Positions 7,439 through 9,704 of a DNA stretch of 9,704 nt are shown here, piece by piece. How positions within the stretch are numbered: position 1 is the stretch's first letter; each line of letters starts with the position of its first letter. The notes beneath the pieces are model-generated. The model saw nothing but the letters and a program-made list of their open reading frames with translations, had not been told where the DNA came from and ran no database searches. The position numbers and the translations under genes are program-made. Source of the stretch: Bacteroides sp. UBA1773. Its GTDB lineage: Bacteria > Bacteroidota > Bacteroidia > Bacteroidales > Bacteroidaceae. The stretch lies in the NCBI GenBank assembly GCA_002315285.1, contig DCGR01000068.1, positions 1-9,704 of the forward strand, read 5' to 3'.

Positions 7439-8734
7439 TTATTGGTTCGTTGTCATCTTGAAATGGATGTACTTCTTTGGTATGCTTTCGTACCAGCGGT
7501 TGAGCGAGCCATTAGGCGTTTCGAGCACGAATTTGTAGAAATCGGATGCAGGCAATGCGGTGAGGTCGATGGTGAAGGTTTCGGCTGCAGAAGCCACCGA
7601 CCCCATCTTTGTCCATTCATCGTGTCCCCCTTGCCTGAATTTGTTGGTCGGTGTTGCCCAGACGTTGACTTCCGCCTTCGGATTCACGCTTTTCCAGGAA
7701 AGCACGACCGTACTGTCGTACGGACACAAATCCATGTCCATGATGTCCACATCTCCATAGAACGACACGCCATCCTGTTCCCACCTCACATCGCGTGGCA
7801 CTTCGAAGTCCATGAACCTGCACACTGAGGGATTGATGTCAGTGGCGGCACCACCTCCACCGCTCAGCCTTTCGTTCACGTCCTTATTGACGGCAATCCA
7901 GGTCGTCCGTTCGCGTGCTGATTGGCCACCATGGTGGTAGCCATCGTAGGTGCGGCCATGATCCGTGGTGGCAATGAACATCCATTCCTCATTGAAATGT
8001 GCTTCGCGATATTTCACAGCCTCCCACACCCGACCAATCTGCTTGTCAGCCAGTTTCACAAACTCATCGAAAGTGTTGCCATTGCCGAAAATATGTCCGG
8101 CATCGTCGGTGTACCACAAATAGACCCAGCTCAAGTCCGGTGCCTCGTTGCGGATACACTCTGCTGCCTTTTTCGACACCAATTCATCAATGTCGAAAAT
8201 GTGCATGTCGTGTTCTTTGGGTGGAAATGCATTCTTGTCGTTCTCAAAGCCATCCGCCACAAAATCAATCAGTAAGCTGTCTGTCTCGGTTTTGCCTTCG
8301 CCGAGCAACACGGTCCTGTTGTCTTCCCAACTGGAGAAAATCCCCGTTTTCACCTCACGTTTTTGCTTCTTGGCAATCTCGAACAGTGTCCAATAGTTGT
8401 AGTTGGGCGTCAAGTTGCTGTTTCCCGGCACATTGTGTTTGTTCACCCACGTACCAGTCAAGATGTCCATGTATCCTACAGCCGAGATGGTTGGTGTTTG
8501 GTCATATCGTCCCACGGTGCCTCCCACATAGCTTCTGGCATAACAGCCGCGTGAGGCTATTTCCCGAATGTTAGGCAGGTCAAGCCGTTCGGTCATGTCG
8601 GCTGGCACACCATCAATCACGACATACACTGCCTTCCTGATTTTTCCTTCGGCCGAATCTGGACCGTTTGTCGCCTTTCGGCACGATGAGGCAATGAGGC
8701 ACATTGCGATAAGAGGGAATATGAATCTTTTCAT
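7439..8734 (-). CDS. alkaline phosphatase superfamily lipoprotein (type I phosphodiesterase/nucleotide pyrophosphatase-like)
   Basis: A 431-residue protein with a lipoprotein signal: Lys2-Arg3, a hydrophobic stretch to residue 15 and acceptor Cys18 in ASSC. It is thus probably anchored to a membrane outside the cytoplasm. The residues after Cys18 (RKATNGPD) do not resemble the acidic surface-export signal of some Bacteroidetes, favouring a periplasmic site. The catalytic domain (about 33-320) shows metal-site residues Asp41 (VVIDGV), nucleophile region PTISAVGYMDILTG at 81-94 (Thr82 or Ser84), DDAGH at 210-214, TTDHG at 256-260 and HHGG at 267-270. Residues about 330-431 look like a beta-sandwich, Fn3-like domain. 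Members cleave phosphodiester or phosphomonoester bonds of nucleotides, lipids or glycans; the substrate cannot be told here. It precedes the CinA gene by 12 bases. Confidence 0.88.
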   Translation of the reverse strand: MKRFIFPLIAMCLIASSCRKATNGPDSAEGKIRKAVYVVIDGVPADMTERLDLPNIREIASRGCYARSYVGGTVGRYDQTPTISAVGYMDILTGTWVNKHNVPGNSNLTPNYNYWTLFEIAKKQKREVKTGIFSSWEDNRTVLLGEGKTETDSLLIDFVADGFENDKNAFPPKEHDMHIFDIDELVSKKAAECIRNEAPDLSWVYLWYTDDAGHIFGNGNTFDEFVKLADKQIGRVWEAVKYREAHFNEEWMFIATTDHGRTYDGYHHGGQSARERTTWIAVNKDVNERLSGGGGAATDINPSVCRFMDFEVPRDVRWEQDGVSFYGDVDIMDMDLCPYDSTVVLSWKSVNPKAEVNVWATPTNKFRQGGHDEWTKMGSVASAAETFTIDLTALPASDFYKFVLETPNGSLNRWYESIPKKYIHFKMTTNQ

Positions 8735-8736
8735 GT

Positions 8737-8862
8737 TTAGGTTATGACTGTTCGGGGTTTATGAATGGATAAAGACTGGCATAAGTGTTCAAGACAAGCA
8801 AAAAACCGACATTGCATGGCAACCCATGCTCGAGGCAAGAGCAGAAGAATGTTTGCATTCAT
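8737..8862 (-). other. possible 41-residue upstream ORF in the phosphodiesterase leader
   Basis: An ATG at 8860-8862, preceded by GAGG four bases upstream, opens 41 codons starting MNANILLLLPRAWVAMQC. It ends in TAA (8737-8739), only two bases before the phosphodiesterase ATG. The Shine-Dalgarno-like GAGG is unusual beside its neighbours, and the close stop would allow translational coupling. The peptide resembles no family I know. A chance ORF is the simpler explanation. Confidence 0.2.
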
Positions 8863-8871
8863 TATGCCTCG
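8814..8871 (-). promoter_or_regulatory. potentially structured 5' leader of the phosphodiesterase gene
   Basis: Within the predicted leader, 8831-8837 pairs with 8865-8871 (7 bp) and encloses a 5-bp hairpin (8847-8851 with 8856-8860, TTTG loop). An adjacent 6-bp GC-containing hairpin (8814-8819 with 8824-8829, four-base loop) is followed on the transcript, eight bases later, by six U residues. The layout resembles an attenuator, but the gap before the U-run is too long for an ideal terminator. It matches no riboswitch class I recognise. Confidence 0.3.
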
Positions 8872-8899
8872 CAACGAAAGGGAAGCGCAATTCTTGACG

Positions 8900-8907
8900 C
8901 AAAGGTA
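8900..8907 (-). promoter_or_regulatory. candidate promoter -7 box of the phosphodiesterase-cinA unit
   Basis: The minus strand reads TACCTTTG, identical to the dnaB box. The implied start near 8893 gives a leader of about 160 bases before the ATG at 8734, much longer than for dnaB or ispE. No TTTG is found at the expected -33 distance; a TTTC lies 14 bases upstream. Confidence 0.45.
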
Positions 8908-9033
8908 GCGATAAAATCCGAGAAACCCACACCATTCTGGCGAAAATTTTCCACCCATGGAGCAATCCTGACTTCATGCTCTCATCCGTAACCGACACGC
9001 CCCTCGGTGTGAGGTGCAAACTCTTCGGTTATC

Positions 9034-9061
9034 AGTTCATGGTTCATGGTTCTGGGTTCAT
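9034..9061. repeat. four in-phase heptamers of type GGTTCAT, decaying into CATGGT/CATCGT repeats to about 9111
   Basis: Units at 9034, 9041, 9048 and 9055 differ from GGTTCAT by at most two bases (AGTTCAT, GGTTCAT, GGTTCTG, GGTTCAT). The following 50 bases continue as degenerate TCATGG and TCATCG units. A related heptamer, GTGAGCC, occurs at 9125-9131 and 9135-9141. This is low-complexity intergenic DNA, not part of any reading frame I support. Confidence 0.7.
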
Positions 9062-9350
9062 CGTCATCGTCAGCAGTCAATAGTCATGGCCATGGTCATG
9101 GTCATCGTCAGTAACCAACCTGTGGTGAGCCCCCGTGAGCCATCGTAAAAACATTGAATAAGGCTATTTTTTTGAAGATTTGGATGTTGTACATTTATGC
9201 GCAAAGCATTTTCGATAATACATATCCATGCAAAAAGTGCACTTGAAGGAAATTCGAGGACTCATTTTTGTAAATTTATGCACTCTGACGCTCCATCGCA
9301 ATCGCAACGGATGCCCCGCAAAAAATTCCTTGCTCCTTTTGGTGTAACTT

Positions 9351-9383
9351 ACTGGTTCCTCAGCAAAAATTCACTGGTTCCTC
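9351..9383. repeat. 11-bp direct repeat, period 22
   Basis: ACTGGTTCCTC occurs exactly at 9351-9361 and 9373-9383, separated by 11 bases. The 22-base period is close to two helical turns, which would place both copies on one face of the DNA. It could be a pair of protein-binding sites or a chance duplication. Confidence 0.6.
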
Positions 9384-9394
9384 TCTGAATTTCG

Positions 9395-9410
9395 ATGCAA
9401 TTAATTGCAT
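9395..9410. promoter_or_regulatory. perfect 16-bp palindrome, candidate operator
   Basis: ATGCAATTAATTGCAT is a perfect spacer-free inverted repeat, 12 bases after the direct repeat and about 205 bases upstream of the promoter at 9616. Symmetry suggests a dimeric DNA-binding protein; the AT-rich core raises the chance of a fortuitous palindrome. Confidence 0.35.
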
Positions 9411-9456
9411 AGGCTGTTAAGTCATCAACTTGAAAAAATGTGGATTGATGATTTTT

Positions 9457-9495
9457 CGTGAATTGCCGTAAATTGGGTCGTAAATTTTCGTAAAT
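9457..9495. repeat. four CGTRAAT repeats at 10-12 base spacing
   Basis: CGTGAAT at 9457 and CGTAAAT at 9467, 9479 and 9489 form an array with steps of 10, 12 and 10 bases, about one helical turn each. Three copies extend to at least CGTRAATT. Such phasing is seen in iterons and in multi-site regulator binding regions. The array ends about 120 bases upstream of the -33 box at 9616. Confidence 0.5.
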
Positions 9496-9560
9496 AACAA
9501 TAACAAACTGGAGACCTCCATTGAATGTTTCTGACAACGACACAACTGGTCAACGAGACC

Positions 9561-9581
9561 ATGAACTGTGAGCCATGACAA
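9561..9581. repeat. second heptamer cluster, opposite orientation
   Basis: ATGAACT (9561), GTGAGCC (9568) and ATGACAA (9575) are three in-phase heptamers that are the reverse complement type of the cluster at 9034-9061. GTGAGCC repeats the unit seen at 9125 and 9135. Together the clusters flank the 500-base gene-less segment in inverted orientation. Confidence 0.5.
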
Positions 9582-9615
9582 ATGGACAGGGAAAGTGAAA
9601 TTTTTTCGCCGTTTT

Positions 9616-9647
9616 TTTGCAGGTTCGAAATGTTTCGAGTATCTTTG
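9616..9647 (+). promoter_or_regulatory. strong Bacteroidetes-type promoter for a gene at or beyond the right edge
   Basis: TTTG at 9616-9619, a 20-base spacer, then TATCTTTG at 9640-9647: both boxes match the consensus exactly and the spacing is ideal. The expected start of transcription is near 9654. It is the best promoter match in the window and shows that a plus-strand gene begins at the right end. Confidence 0.75.
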
Positions 9648-9693
9648 CGAAAAATAACTAAAGAGGTCTTCGTGTGTATATTCTAACTTAAAA

Positions 9694-9704
9694 ATGCACC
9701 ACCT
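9694..9704 (+). CDS. possible start of an unidentified gene, cut by the window edge
   Basis: An ATG at 9694-9696 follows an A-rich stretch about 40 bases after the predicted start site of the promoter at 9616-9647. Only Met-His-His and a partial codon are visible, so the product cannot be named and the true start may lie further right. Confidence 0.3.

Larger units (their letters stand above)
8963..9615. other. gene-less stretch with repeats and palindromes
   Basis: About 650 bases with no ORF I can support. It contains decayed heptamers at its two ends, a perfect palindrome, an 11-bp direct repeat and CGTRAAT repeats, each listed separately. Two open frames of 63 and 64 codons exist here but resemble nothing known and lack promoters. 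The rest is AT-rich DNA without a clear feature. Confidence 0.6.

Noticed and set aside
9197..9388. 63-codon plus-strand ORF in the right gene-less region
   Set aside because: No recognisable family, no promoter or ribosome-binding site, and it runs into the direct repeat.
9349..9543. 64-codon minus-strand ORF in the right gene-less region
   Set aside because: Amino-acid composition looks protein-like, but it is made of the palindrome and CGTRAAT repeats read through, with no promoter and no recognised homologue. A gene remnant cannot be excluded.
9001..9704. CRISPR array, oriC or insertion sequence in the repeat region
   Set aside because: Repeats are too short and irregular for CRISPR, no TTATCCACA-type DnaA boxes are seen, and there is no transposase or clear terminal inverted repeat.

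Overview
The window reads as a chromosomal segment of a Bacteroidetes bacterium, most likely order Bacteroidales and plausibly Prevotellaceae. Four things support this: several candidate promoters match the Bacteroidetes pattern (TTTG, a spacer of about 20 bases, then TAnnTTTG); the lineage-typical block rpmB-rpmG-DUF4295 is present; Shine-Dalgarno sequences are mostly absent; and there is a Cys-lipoprotein enzyme of a kind common in this group. Genus and species cannot be fixed from the sequence alone.

Layout. The left part (1-3550, minus strand) is a compact unit, pheT then yebC then a small TSCPD-domain gene, closed by a long hairpin at 1-41. Upstream of it, also on the minus strand, is the replicative helicase gene dnaB (3633-5186). 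dnaB is divergent from ispE (5268-6023, plus strand). Their 81-base spacer holds two TAnnTTTG boxes placed symmetrically around a perfect 16-bp palindrome. ispE converges on a second minus-strand group. In order of transcription this group is a predicted lipoprotein phosphodiesterase (7439-8734), a CinA/PncC-type amidase (6941-7426), rpmB, rpmG and a 52-residue DUF4295 gene. The last three have their own likely promoter.

The right 970 bases (8735-9704) hold no gene I can support except a possible start codon at the very end. They hold a potentially structured leader of the phosphodiesterase gene, a decayed heptamer repeat, an 11-bp direct repeat, a second perfect 16-bp palindrome, four CGTRAAT repeats at 10-12 base spacing, and a full-consensus promoter (9616-9647) pointing off the right edge.

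Functionally most genes are housekeeping: phenylalanyl-tRNA charging, relief of translation problems (YebC), DNA replication, isoprenoid synthesis by the MEP pathway, ribosomal proteins and nicotinamide-nucleotide salvage. I do not see an undescribed defence, mobile or biosynthetic system. The parts worth a second look are regulatory: the symmetric dnaB/ispE spacer, the phosphodiesterase leader and the right-hand gene-less region.
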